Part shown: positions 1-8,586 of the stretch, in pieces
Layout of the letters: each line of letters starts with the position of its first letter
How positions within the stretch are numbered: the first letter of the stretch is position 1
From: a virus
Length of the DNA: 42,541 nt
IMG/VR virus record: IMGVR_UViG_3300042934_000099
Coordinates: 1-42,541 of that record
Reading direction: 5' to 3' (one strand)
Program-made: the position numbers and the translations under genes
The notes under the pieces: generated by a model
What the model saw: only the letters and a program-made list of their open reading frames with translations
Database searches by the model: none
What the model was told of the DNA's origin: nothing

Positions 1-45
1 ATTAGGTGGTAATGGTCTGTTAGGTCTATTTGGTCTTAATGGCAT
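1..45 (-). CDS. Start of a proline/arginine-rich small protein, cut by the window edge
   Basis: Fifteen codons are visible, beginning MPLRPNRPNRP and continuing past the left edge of the window. An AGGAAGTG ribosome binding site precedes the ATG, and the start follows the stop of the upstream gene by 16 bases, as in the rest of the operon. The alternating Pro-Asn-Arg repeat is all that can be seen. No function can be assigned, and whether this is a real gene depends on the sequence beyond the edge. Confidence 0.4.
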   Translation of the reverse strand, partial: MPLRPNRPNRPLPPN

Positions 46-61
46 ATTAATTCACTTCCTT

Positions 62-319
62 CTATTTATTTTCATTTATATTTTTGTTAATATTAGTGCT
101 AGTATTCGTTTTTTCGTAACCATCTGGAGAATATGCAAATCTTAGATAAGATTCGCAAAGAATCCCGCAAATAATAAACAAAGCTATTATTACAACAGAT
201 AAAGAAATTACAACTACTTTTTGTGTTTTCATCCATCCATAAGAAATATTAGTAGCATCTTGTAACATTTTTCTATAAAAAATTATTTCTTCATTATCTG
301 TATTTTTGTTATTTTCCAT
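62..319 (-). CDS. Small single-pass membrane protein, possible lysis-region protein
   Basis: An 85-residue protein with a charged N-terminal segment (about 1-33), one strong hydrophobic helix (about 34-57, VVVISLSVVIIALFIICGIL) and an Asn/Thr/Lys-rich tail. It lies downstream of the tail fibres and the ComEA-like gene, where Firmicute phages often carry holin and lysin genes, but one transmembrane segment and position are weak evidence for a holin. The N-terminal part (EEIIFYRKMLQDATN) could form a short coiled coil. Its Asn/Thr-rich low-complexity tail resembles the linker of the neighbouring ComEA-like protein. Function unknown. Confidence 0.6.
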   Translation of the reverse strand: MENNKNTDNEEIIFYRKMLQDATNISYGWMKTQKVVVISLSVVIIALFIICGILCESYLRFAYSPDGYEKTNTSTNINKNINENK

Positions 320-357
320 TTTCGTTTTCCTCCAAAATCAATATTTCATTTTTGTTA

Positions 358-693
358 TCACTCTCTTTCCGCACTAATTTTATCTTGTATTTTTTTAATA
401 AATTGCTCAGAAATATGAGCTTTTTCCAAACTCCAAATATTTTCATATGGTCGATTTTTAATTATACTATCTGATTTTTTATTTCCAATTCCATCTATAC
501 TCATTAATTCTTCTTTGCTTGCTACATTTATATTTATCTTTTTATTCACTTTTTCTTTTATATTTATTACATTTGTATTGGTATTTGTATTTTGAACTTT
601 TAAATTTGAAGAGATAAATAAAAAAGCTACTATTAAAATAGTAACTAATAAAAAATATACAATATTAACTTTTTTTACATTATTGTTCTTCAT
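358..693 (-). CDS. Membrane-anchored ComEA-like helix-hairpin-helix protein
   Basis: A 111-residue protein with a short basic N-terminus, one membrane anchor at about residues 10-28 (VYFLLVTILIVAFLFISS), an Asn/Thr-rich linker (about 33-50) and a C-terminal helix-hairpin-helix domain. The motif ININVASKEELMSIDGIGNK followed by SDSIIKNRPY matches the ComEA consensus (vNiNtAs..eL..lpGIG...a..Ii..R). In bacteria such proteins bind double-stranded DNA on the outer face of the membrane during transformation. The predicted orientation here would also put the DNA-binding domain outside the cell. The family call is good; the phage role is not known. Confidence 0.8.
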   Translation of the reverse strand: MKNNNVKKVNIVYFLLVTILIVAFLFISSNLKVQNTNTNTNVINIKEKVNKKININVASKEELMSIDGIGNKKSDSIIKNRPYENIWSLEKAHISEQFIKKIQDKISAERE

Positions 694-702
694 TTATCAA
701 TC

Positions 703-2118
703 CTAATTTCCAAAAGCTATATAATTCCAAAATTGTTGTCCATTTATTACTGGTAATTTAAAACCTCCATAATATATGTTTGAATTATTTAAAACATATA
801 TATCAGTCCATTGAGAATCATGGTCAAGACTATACGATCCTAATGCAGTCTCATAATATTGATTACCTGTAAGTTGTGAACTATAATAACCTAAACTTGG
901 TGATGAAGTATACATTATAATAATTGAAGGTGTAAATGGAAGATCACTAACAGTAATATATGCCGAAGTAATTGTTTGGATACCTGATTGATTTACCGTA
1001 TTGAAAGTTGTGGAATCAGAATTATGATAAGTTACAGTTCCACTTTTTACTTGCATTCCGCCTAAACTTTGTATTGTAGCACTTCCTTGCACTCCAAAAA
1101 TATTTGCAGTGCTAAGTATATTACTTGAGATTAATTCGGAATCTCCTAATATTGTTTGATTCCCACTCAAATACTGTAATGCTGAAATAACTTGATTTGT
1201 AGTTCCAGGTGTATATGTTTGTGCACCTTTGCTTGGGATAGTTCCTGTTATATCTCCTGCATCTGTGGTAGCTGTATATGGTGCCAAAATCTTATCGGGT
1301 GTTGCTGTTCCTCCACCTCCTTCACCCTGTAATATAAAATTTCCTGTTGTTGCATTATATCTAAATGTATAGATACCATTAGCTTTTAAATTTGTTATAG
1401 CTTGACCATTAGCTTTTTTTAGCAATATAGCAGTTAATGAATTTATCTTTATACTTGTAGTTCCTGTACTATCTGCATTTATTTTTAAACATAGTGGGAA
1501 ACCATCTATCAAGTTTGAACTTGTTATACTTGAAGCATTAATGGTATAAATATTTCCATTATTAGACGTAGTATAAGTTCTAAATAAGTTATCTATGGAT
1601 TTATTTATCTCTTTTTGATTCCCTCCGGTTATATACAAAAGAGTAGTATTTGTGTTTATTGCTCCATAATCATATGTCAAATTGGAAAGTTCTACAGTTA
1701 CATTTGCTGCATTCCCTACAGCTGCTATAATTTGATAGTTCCATGAATAAGCTCCGCTAGTTGCTGGTGCAAAATAATCTCCATAACTTCCAGCGCTTCC
1801 GTATGCGTATAATATTTCTCCATCATCGGGATCCTGCGCAAACAATCCAATTTCACAAATATAAGTAGCATCTATTACATTATCATTGTTAATCATGCCA
1901 GAGATAGTGGCAGTCTTAGCTTCTGTATTTGGTGTAATAGATTGAATACCAACATCGTATTGAGGATCTATTAAAGCAAGTAATGTTTCTGGGTTTTGAG
2001 TTCCTATTAACCCACTTCCTATTTGCATTTTAGTAAAGTGTAATTGTGTTCCTGCTTGTGCTTTAGCATATAAATTCCTACCTTTATTTGTAATTGACAA
2101 ATTATTAAATTGTGCCAT
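703..2118 (-). CDS. Tail fibre protein with N-terminal collar-type domain
   Basis: A 471-residue virion protein. Residues 1-150 match the phage tail-collar fibre family seen at the N-terminus of baseplate-attached fibres: start MAQFNNLSITNKGRNLYAKA, then TKMQIGSG and CEIGLFAQDPDDGEILYAYG. The middle carries a fibre module common in clostridial phages (DAGDITGTIPSKGAQTYTPG, then SGNQTILGDSELISSN and NIFGVQGSAT). The C-terminal 110 residues are Tyr/Ser/Asn-rich and are the likely receptor-binding tip. It starts at ATG after a GGAG-type binding site and is preceded by a terminator-like hairpin. Confidence 0.85.
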   Translation of the reverse strand: MAQFNNLSITNKGRNLYAKAQAGTQLHFTKMQIGSGLIGTQNPETLLALIDPQYDVGIQSITPNTEAKTATISGMINNDNVIDATYICEIGLFAQDPDDGEILYAYGSAGSYGDYFAPATSGAYSWNYQIIAAVGNAANVTVELSNLTYDYGAINTNTTLLYITGGNQKEINKSIDNLFRTYTTSNNGNIYTINASSITSSNLIDGFPLCLKINADSTGTTSIKINSLTAILLKKANGQAITNLKANGIYTFRYNATTGNFILQGEGGGGTATPDKILAPYTATTDAGDITGTIPSKGAQTYTPGTTNQVISALQYLSGNQTILGDSELISSNILSTANIFGVQGSATIQSLGGMQVKSGTVTYHNSDSTTFNTVNQSGIQTITSAYITVSDLPFTPSIIIMYTSSPSLGYYSSQLTGNQYYETALGSYSLDHDSQWTDIYVLNNSNIYYGGFKLPVINGQQFWNYIAFGN

Positions 2119-2139
2119 AATTATCTCCTTTCACTAAAA

Positions 2140-2185
2140 AAGACAATAAAAAAAGACCTTCTAAAAAGTCATTAATTATTGCCTT
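2140..2185 (-). terminator. Terminator-like hairpin between two tail genes
   Basis: AAGACAATAA (2140-2149) pairs with TTATTGCCTT (2176-2185) with one mismatch, and an inner GAC/GTC stem lies between them. Read on the minus strand, the stem is followed by TTTTTT. It lies directly upstream of the fibre gene start, so it may attenuate fibre expression or protect the message rather than end the operon. Confidence 0.6.
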
Positions 2186-2194
2186 AGTTTTAAA

Positions 2195-2398
2195 TTATTC
2201 AGTTATTGTAGTATTAGTAGTTTCAACTGTAGTTTTAGGATAATATTGATCTAATAAAGCTAACAATTGGTCAGCTTCATCACTTGTTAAATAGTTTTTT
2301 AACAACCATGTAGCAATAACAGTTTCGTAATAAGCTCTATCATGTTTTGTATAATTGTTTTTTATATCATAAGCTAAAACATTGTAAAAACTTTGCAT
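2195..2398 (-). CDS. Small phage protein between fibre genes
   Basis: A 67-residue acidic protein (MQSFYNVLAYDIKNN, then TSDEADQLLALLDQYYP) ending in a Thr-rich tail. I start it at the ATG at 2398: a GAGGAGG site lies 8 bases upstream, whereas the GTG three codons earlier overlaps that site. Size and position between two fibre genes resemble the short XkdX-type proteins of Firmicute tail operons, but I see no diagnostic motif. Possibly a fibre assembly or connector factor. Confidence 0.65.
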   Translation of the reverse strand: MQSFYNVLAYDIKNNYTKHDRAYYETVIATWLLKNYLTSDEADQLLALLDQYYPKTTVETTNTTITE

Positions 2399-2420
2399 TT
2401 GTAGCACCTCCTCTCACCTC

Positions 2421-2732
2421 CTAGTTAGGTAATGTTGTTTGAATAACCATTTCAATTAAAAAATCAACTAATTGTTTTTGGCTATTCATTTTTTTATTAA
2501 AATAATAATCTCTACCAATCAAGAAATAATCTCTTGCATCTTCTAACCCAATAAGATTTATTGTATCCTCTTGATTTAAATTAATAGTATCTGTCTCTAA
2601 TATAATGTAGTTGCTACCACCATTAAAACTAGCTATTGTATCACCATATATCATAGTTCCATCTATTCTTGTTACATTTTCTATCTTTGATGTTATTTTA
2701 TTGTCCACTCGCGAAAATACATAACCTGTCAT
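2421..2732 (-). CDS. Hypothetical tail-region protein
   Basis: A 103-residue protein, mostly predicted beta strand in its first 70 residues (MTGYVFSRVDNKITSKIENV) and helical at the C-terminus. It sits 11 bases downstream of the giant fibre gene and is co-directional with it. I recognise no family. The context suggests an accessory or tip protein of the fibre/baseplate. Confidence 0.65.
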   Translation of the reverse strand: MTGYVFSRVDNKITSKIENVTRIDGTMIYGDTIASFNGGSNYIILETDTINLNQEDTINLIGLEDARDYFLIGRDYYFNKKMNSQKQLVDFLIEMVIQTTLPN

Positions 2733-2743
2733 TATATCGCCTC

Positions 2744-5700
2744 CTAGGTTGTGGTAATGAGTACATTAGGAATAATTGTCCTCGATTGTGCTGTTAAATT
2801 TTTAATTGACATTTGATTAGTTTTTGTAGTATCCGTTGGGTCTAATATTTTTTTTACTCCAAACTTAACATATTGTTCATCATAACTTCCAAAGCTAGCA
2901 GCTTCTAAATGTGATAGTGTTGTATACACCATTGTAACTTGTCCAATACTTGGTGTCACTGATAATGTTGAAGTATTTAGTTGCCAAATAAAATCTAATG
3001 CTACTGGTATTATATTTAATGCGCTTAAATCTGTTTTTAATTGTGTCATACTTAAATTTGTAAAATAAGTCTGTAAATCTGTATTGGAATTTGAACCAGT
3101 CCAACTTTGTGTTATATCTCCAGTAAATTTATGCCAACCTGTTCCATTGTGATATAACCAATTTGTACCATTGTCAAATGTTGTCAGCGTTTTGATTGAT
3201 GTATTAGTTGGTGTTGTAAATGGCATTGTTAATGAAGAAATTGTATCTATTGTAGTTAAACTATAATTGCTATTCCCAGTTGTTTGTGTATATAAAGGAA
3301 CATTAATTGTGTTATAAGAAATCCCAAATGCACTAGTTGGTATTGAATAATTAGATGTTGTCAATGCTATTCCGTTCATTATTTTTAATTCATCTACATT
3401 CCCTGTCATATAATATGGAGCTGTTCCTGTTTTTTGAACTCCAATGTAACAAGGATATACATCAGAGCTAACTAAAGAAGAAGTTGTAAATGTGCCAGTG
3501 AGTGTCGTAGATTGTAAAACTCCATCTTTAAATATATACATATTAGAACCTTTTCTTACAATTCTAATGTTATACCAATTATTAGCAGATACTATTCCAT
3601 CAGATGTGACAAATTTATATTGCAGTGTACTAGACAAAACTCTTTGTACTATTAAACCTCCTGTTGATGATAAATAAATCAACAGGTAATGATCATTATT
3701 TGTTGAATAAACATCTAGGATTCCATATTGATTTGTGCTAGGTAATGAATTCACACGAAATCTAAAATCTATTGTAAAATCATTTATCCCAAAATTAAAA
3801 TCCGAACTTGCTGGAATAGTTAAATAACTACTACCATTAAAATAAGCTGAACCATTTCCGAATACTTTATTGGTTGTATCTAATGTAACCCCAGAATTAG
3901 TAATTGTATGTCCTAATTCATCTTTAAATGTTCCTTCGTCCATGTGTAATAAAGCTTTAGTATAAATATCTAATTGTGCTTTATTATTCCCAATTAGTAT
4001 TTTTGCACTATCTTGCAAAGAATATTTGCTAACGTCAGAAAAATCTAAATGAGTATCTGTTACAGTAGTTCCTGCAATAACTTCTTGTATTCCCATTAAG
4101 AATTTATCTGCTGTACACGGAGGATATTCAAAAATTGTTTCTGTCCCTGGTGCTATTGTTGCTGGTGCACCACTTGCTTTTAAAATATTTCCATCTGTTG
4201 CAACTATGCCAGCTATATTAAAGTCTGCATGAGTATAACCACTTCCACTTGCTACAATTGGTCTGCCTGTTGCATAACTAGAATTGTCAACTATATGGTT
4301 ATTTATACTAGATGCATCACTACTACTTCCACCAGCTACGTTTACTATTGTGGTGTCATTTATGGAATCATCACTTAAACTAACTCCACCAATGAACTGC
4401 AAGTTGCTTCTTTGTATAAATGTTGTGATAGAATCTTTTATTGTATGTCCTCCACCAGTTCCGCCATATTTATGCCAAGCTGTGCCATCATAGACATTAA
4501 TAGACCTATCTGTACTTAATAAATACATTTCGTTAATTGATATATTTGTAGTTGGTAAAGTGTCTACTTGATAATAATCTTTTTTGCCCATATCAACTTT
4601 ATATCTTACATTAGATTTAGTAAAATATAAGTCTGTTCCATCAAACTCGAATTCTCCATTAACAAGTCCTGCTGATATCGCACCAGATGGTAATAAACTT
4701 GCATCTCTTAATTTAATACTAGCCATTTGTAAAGCAAGTGGACCATAACCACCGTTTAGTGTGCTCGCTCCACCTACACCAACATTAGCATATAAAATTG
4801 CTACAAAACTAAAAGCACCTGCACCACTTACTATCGGGCTAGAAGTAGTATTTACAATAACACTTGCTAAAGTAGACATTCCACTTGAATTAGTATTCAA
4901 AACTGGAACACTAGTTGTAGTCATAGACAAATTACCAAATGTAGTTGTTGCGGTATCCGAAACTGTAACCTGTCCTATAATTTGGTCCGCTGTATATGAT
5001 ACATTCAAAAAACCACCAATAGCTAAACATACATTATTTAAAGCATCTACCTTGCAAGAAACTCTGTTCAAAATAAAAGAACCCTTCGCAGTCGAATTAC
5101 TGTAAAAGGCTCTTGCGCTTGTTCCACTGGATGCAACATTAACTGTGCCATCTTCAAAAAGAATTTTAGAACTTGCATTTGTATTTGACCAATTAATAGC
5201 ATCCCCACCGCTCGAATATACGCTAGAACCAATTAATTGAAAGTTTTGCAAGTTTGTTCCTTGAAATGATAATGTATTGCCCGAATTAGAATTAAATAAT
5301 ATATTTTCGCAAATTACTGTTCCATTAAAATCTATAATATGATTTCCTGTTATAGTAGTTGTAAATTTAGTAGCACAAGTTAAATAAACATTAGCTTTAA
5401 ATGTTAAGTTTTCTGTATAATTCCCTGGGAAAATAAAAATGGCAGTTCCGCTTGTAGCAGTATCTATAGCTTTTTGAACTGTTAAATATGGCTTGTTGGC
5501 ACTACCGTCATTGTTATTGTCACCATTTTTACCTACATATATATAATTAGTTGGTTTTACATTTACTATTCCATCTAGTTTTGAAGCATATTCCTTGGTC
5601 ATTAATCCATCAATAGTTGATGTTGCTTTTGGAATTGCTTCTAAGCCCACATCTTCCCATTCAGTTCCATTCCATCTGTAATAAGTTGGAGCATTGTTTA

Positions 5701-6238
5701 AACCTACTTCAACTGCAACCGTCCAGCCTTTTTGTGGTGTTGGATAAGTTGTGGATAAATCTGAATAAGCGTGTACGCCTTCTTTCCAATCTAATCCAGA
5801 TACTACAGCAGCTATTTTATTATCTGTTTCTGCTTGAGTGTATTTGTCATCCCAAATAGGCTTATTTGTTGTTATGATATTATTTATTGTATTTTCTGCA
5901 TTCTGTGCTCTAGAAATTTCATTATCTATTTCATTTTGCAAAGAATTTTCTTTTAACTTTGCTCTATTAGATTCACTAGCTATGTCGGCTGTTAATCCTG
6001 TTTCAGCATTTTGTGCTCTAGTCATTTCATTAGTTGTAGCTTGTTCCATATTAGAAAGTCTATTAGATAAAGTTAGTTGACCATTTCTAGCATTTTCAAC
6101 TTCTGTTCGTAAATCTTTATCTTTTAAATTTCCTGCTAGCCCTGTCCTTGCTTCTCCTGCTACTACCATTACAACTTTATCAGTGTCTTGAGGTATTGTT
6201 GTAGGAAAGTTTTGCATATAAGTAAAAGTATTAGGCAA
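2744..6238 (-). CDS. Large tail fibre with beta-helix and LamG-like domains
   Basis: A 1164-residue virion protein with a TTG start 7 bases after an AAGGAGG site. Residues 1-140 are coiled-coil repeats (SNRLSNMEQATTNEMTRAQN) typical of trimeric fibre shafts. About residues 225-500 look like a pectate-lyase-type beta-helix: a DUF1565-like entry (YIYVGKNGDNNNDGSANKPY) followed by repeated short strands. About residues 735-950 form a concanavalin-A/LamG-like fold with GNGSAYFNGSSYLTIP, FTIDFRFR and GNVDELKIMNG. The C-terminal 200 residues contain TTGNSNYSLTTIDTISSLT, a module that recurs in the small gene at 29829. Host-surface glycan recognition is the likely role, inferred from the folds. Confidence 0.85.
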   Translation of the reverse strand: MPNTFTYMQNFPTTIPQDTDKVVMVVAGEARTGLAGNLKDKDLRTEVENARNGQLTLSNRLSNMEQATTNEMTRAQNAETGLTADIASESNRAKLKENSLQNEIDNEISRAQNAENTINNIITTNKPIWDDKYTQAETDNKIAAVVSGLDWKEGVHAYSDLSTTYPTPQKGWTVAVEVGLNNAPTYYRWNGTEWEDVGLEAIPKATSTIDGLMTKEYASKLDGIVNVKPTNYIYVGKNGDNNNDGSANKPYLTVQKAIDTATSGTAIFIFPGNYTENLTFKANVYLTCATKFTTTITGNHIIDFNGTVICENILFNSNSGNTLSFQGTNLQNFQLIGSSVYSSGGDAINWSNTNASSKILFEDGTVNVASSGTSARAFYSNSTAKGSFILNRVSCKVDALNNVCLAIGGFLNVSYTADQIIGQVTVSDTATTTFGNLSMTTTSVPVLNTNSSGMSTLASVIVNTTSSPIVSGAGAFSFVAILYANVGVGGASTLNGGYGPLALQMASIKLRDASLLPSGAISAGLVNGEFEFDGTDLYFTKSNVRYKVDMGKKDYYQVDTLPTTNISINEMYLLSTDRSINVYDGTAWHKYGGTGGGHTIKDSITTFIQRSNLQFIGGVSLSDDSINDTTIVNVAGGSSSDASSINNHIVDNSSYATGRPIVASGSGYTHADFNIAGIVATDGNILKASGAPATIAPGTETIFEYPPCTADKFLMGIQEVIAGTTVTDTHLDFSDVSKYSLQDSAKILIGNNKAQLDIYTKALLHMDEGTFKDELGHTITNSGVTLDTTNKVFGNGSAYFNGSSYLTIPASSDFNFGINDFTIDFRFRVNSLPSTNQYGILDVYSTNNDHYLLIYLSSTGGLIVQRVLSSTLQYKFVTSDGIVSANNWYNIRIVRKGSNMYIFKDGVLQSTTLTGTFTTSSLVSSDVYPCYIGVQKTGTAPYYMTGNVDELKIMNGIALTTSNYSIPTSAFGISYNTINVPLYTQTTGNSNYSLTTIDTISSLTMPFTTPTNTSIKTLTTFDNGTNWLYHNGTGWHKFTGDITQSWTGSNSNTDLQTYFTNLSMTQLKTDLSALNIIPVALDFIWQLNTSTLSVTPSIGQVTMVYTTLSHLEAASFGSYDEQYVKFGVKKILDPTDTTKTNQMSIKNLTAQSRTIIPNVLITTT
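3222..3298 (-). repeat. Fibre copy of a short module shared with 29950-30026
   Basis: This 77-base stretch encodes TTGNSNYSLTTIDTISSLTM in the large fibre. It aligns without gaps to 29950-30026, in the same orientation, with roughly 70% identical bases by eye and 16 of 22 identical residues in the encoded peptide. The two copies are 27 kb apart. See the finding on the small ORF upstream of the terminase. Confidence 0.6.
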
Positions 6239-6250
6239 GTTAACACCTCC

Positions 6251-6988
6251 TTAAATTACTATTTTGTTACTGTTTTGGTCTAAAACATAATTACCATTTT
6301 CATCTAGCATATAATTTATTAACAATGGCTGGGATGATAAAGCTAATGTTTCAGTCTTAATTTGGCTTACAACTATAGAAGAATAATTATTTAATTGCAT
6401 TTTTTCTGATTGGTCAAAATCCATTGTCCAAGTTTCTGTTTTACATACATTAACAACCATAGCGTGGTAAATATCAAAATCTATTTTAGAACGTCCAATG
6501 TAATTTACTCTAACGCCCTCAGGCTTGGGAATAATATAATTATGTTGGATTAATTGCTGTTGGATTAAGTCTACATATCCAGTTATATAAGCATTAAAAC
6601 TCATATCCTGGTTATCTTGTAGTTGTAAATCTAAATCATTGTCATTTCCAAATATGTTATCCCAAATTGTATACATACTTTGAATGGTTCCATCCCAATT
6701 ATTCATAGCTACTTTAGTTTTCAAAACAAGTCTGTAATATTCATCCTCTAGAATTGGACTATATCCATACATTGGTTGAAAAGGTAATTCTCTTTTTCTT
6801 CCTATTATTTGCCCTAACATATCAAGCTGATTCCCGATTGCATAGTCTAAATCAAAATTTACATCTAAAGATTTAACTACATTATAAGCACTGTCTATTT
6901 TATTTAAATGTGTGCTTAACCAGCTTATAAATTTTGGTTTGTCTCTATGCTGTGAGGTTATATTATCTAAATATTTATCTATTGCCAT
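6251..6988 (-). CDS. Baseplate protein, DUF2612 family
   Basis: A 245-residue protein. The longer reading frame extends to 7042, but that extension overlaps the upstream baseplate J gene; the ATG at 6988 (MAIDKYLDNITSQHRDKPK) follows an AGGAGG site and is the better start. NQLDMLGQIIGRKRELPF, then EDEYYRLVLKTKVAMNNWDG and an aromatic-rich C-terminal half, is the DUF2612 pattern. This family follows baseplate J in simple contractile tails and is thought to link the wedge to the fibres. Confidence 0.85.
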   Translation of the reverse strand: MAIDKYLDNITSQHRDKPKFISWLSTHLNKIDSAYNVVKSLDVNFDLDYAIGNQLDMLGQIIGRKRELPFQPMYGYSPILEDEYYRLVLKTKVAMNNWDGTIQSMYTIWDNIFGNDNDLDLQLQDNQDMSFNAYITGYVDLIQQQLIQHNYIIPKPEGVRVNYIGRSKIDFDIYHAMVVNVCKTETWTMDFDQSEKMQLNNYSSIVVSQIKTETLALSSQPLLINYMLDENGNYVLDQNSNKIVI

Positions 6989-6999
6989 AATACAACCTC

Positions 7000-8172
7000 C
7001 TAAACTACATTTGCAGTTATATAGTTTATATTGCCTCTGCAAACTTCATTAAAATTTATAGATATATCTGTAGTACCTTGGCTTTGACTATGTTTAGCGG
7101 CTGTTATGCTAGTAATAGAAAAACTAGGATTGCTTAAGTCTGACATAGCACTCAAAGCTGTTCCCCATAATGCTGATAGTGTTAAATCAGCCCCAATTTT
7201 CATAGAGTTTAAATAAGCTTGTAATTTAGTTTTAATTGTATCTGTAGTAGCTGTTGTATATCCTTCTAGAGACTTAATATTAATAGTTACATCTATATCG
7301 ATATACGTAGGTCTATAAAATCTAATTGGCGTTATTTCACCTTTAGAATCAGTTATATCTATAGATACATTCCCATTGGCATAACAGCCTATTCCTTTAT
7401 GACTAAATATAGCCTGTGCAATATCTTCATTTGTTCCATTTTCTACTATCGCAGTTATGGAATGTGGTGGTAATCCTCTTGAATCTGTTTGCCCTGTGTC
7501 GTTTTCATATACTTGTGACCTTGTAACTCCTTCGAGTTGTGCTATTGCTCCAATTGTACCTTCTAACATTGTATTGCTTGGTTGCGCTGTGCTTTTTGAT
7601 TGTCTTATTCTTAATGCGCTATCAGTTTCTATATAAGAACCTAGAGTTGCATATCCAGAGTTATAAACTCCATTCCAACCATAAGTTTGATTATATATAC
7701 CGATTAAGTCTCCAGGATTAGCAACAATAGGTCCAGCAACTTCACAGGTTGCAATTACATCAATTGAGCCAGTATTTGGAATAGTTATACTTGGTAGTAA
7801 ATCCCACTTAATATTATCTTTCCCGTATATAATTCCATTATTTATTATAGTTCCAGCTGTTCCAGTTACGGTTACTGTACACGTGCTATAAGTCTCGGAT
7901 TTTCTTTTTATTCCATTTATTTTGACAATACTATCGAGTGCAGCTTTGATGGCTGTATTGGGGGCTCTGTTGTTATAGACTAATTGTGCAACTTGCAAAA
8001 CATCATACATATATTCAGAAATTGTTGCTATCCATTGGTAATCTTGACTATCATTTTCTAAATATATATCTTGTCCGAATATATTTTTACATTCTGTAAT
8101 TAATTGATCTCTTAAATTGTAATATGTGTCAATGTGTAACCCAGAATCGTCTATATAAGGCGGTATATACAA
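7000..8172 (-). CDS. Baseplate J-like wedge protein
   Basis: A 390-residue protein of the Mu gp47/baseplate J family, which forms the baseplate wedge together with the gp25-like protein encoded just upstream. Visible hallmarks are the N-terminal IWATISEYMYDVLQ-like helix (here QWIATISEYMYDVLQVAQLV), a central beta domain opening with TVTVTGTAGTIINNG, and SALRIRQ followed by the AQLEGVTRSQVYEN segment. Length is normal for the family. The order gp25-like, J-like, DUF2612, fibre is the standard wedge-to-fibre order. Confidence 0.9.
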   Translation of the reverse strand: MYIPPYIDDSGLHIDTYYNLRDQLITECKNIFGQDIYLENDSQDYQWIATISEYMYDVLQVAQLVYNNRAPNTAIKAALDSIVKINGIKRKSETYSTCTVTVTGTAGTIINNGIIYGKDNIKWDLLPSITIPNTGSIDVIATCEVAGPIVANPGDLIGIYNQTYGWNGVYNSGYATLGSYIETDSALRIRQSKSTAQPSNTMLEGTIGAIAQLEGVTRSQVYENDTGQTDSRGLPPHSITAIVENGTNEDIAQAIFSHKGIGCYANGNVSIDITDSKGEITPIRFYRPTYIDIDVTINIKSLEGYTTATTDTIKTKLQAYLNSMKIGADLTLSALWGTALSAMSDLSNPSFSITSITAAKHSQSQGTTDISINFNEVCRGNINYITANVV

Positions 8173-8186
8173 TTTTAATCCCTCCT

Positions 8187-8549
8187 TTACAAAGTATTTG
8201 AAATTGTAACAATACCATAGGTTGTATTTACTTTAGCAGTAAAAGTGTAAGTTCTATCTTCATTTGAAGAACTAGAACTATATTCTATTATTTCTGTTAC
8301 ATCTGTTGTATTTAAAATTCTTTCTCTTATAAGAGAGTCTATAATTTGTAAATTATTTTTTGTAGATTTTGTTCCTAATATTTGTTGAAACAATGGGAGT
8401 CCATCTTCTGTATCTTCAAACCATTCACCTTTTAGGAGTTTTAATCGTGTTTGAATCGCTTGGCCTACTGCATAATTACCATAAGTAAGATTTTGAGAAC
8501 CGCGGCCAAATGTCATATCTCCATTAGCATCTAAAATTCTGTACCTAAT
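8187..8549 (-). CDS. Baseplate wedge protein, gp25/gpW-like, probable ATT start
   Basis: The N-terminus most likely reads (start)RYRILDANGDMTFGRG. Homologues known to me begin with a similar M-x-Y-R...GD-x-x-FGRG. The first ATG (8516) would cut off this conserved start, and its only upstream purine run is 2 bases away. The codon 7 bases after the strong GGAGG site is ATT (8547-8549), and no ATG, GTG or TTG lies in frame between the preceding stop and 8516. I therefore place the start at ATT. The body (VGQAIQTRLKLLKGEWFEDT, then LPLFQQILG) is typical of small gp25-like baseplate proteins. If ATG 8516 is used, the product is 109 residues; from ATT it is 120. Confidence 0.8.
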   Translation of the reverse strand: MRYRILDANGDMTFGRGSQNLTYGNYAVGQAIQTRLKLLKGEWFEDTEDGLPLFQQILGTKSTKNNLQIIDSLIRERILNTTDVTEIIEYSSSSSNEDRTYTFTAKVNTTYGIVTISNTL

Positions 8550-8586
8550 AAAAACACCTCCTTAAAATTGGCATAAAAATAACACC

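Noticed and set aside
62-319. Holin assignment for the 85-residue membrane protein
   Set aside because: Only one membrane helix, and no endolysin gene next to it within the window; position alone is not enough.
3492-6080. Long open frames on the plus strand opposite the large fibre gene
   Set aside because: They lie fully within a well-supported minus-strand gene, have no ribosome sites or recognisable motifs, and come from the low-complexity composition of the fibre.
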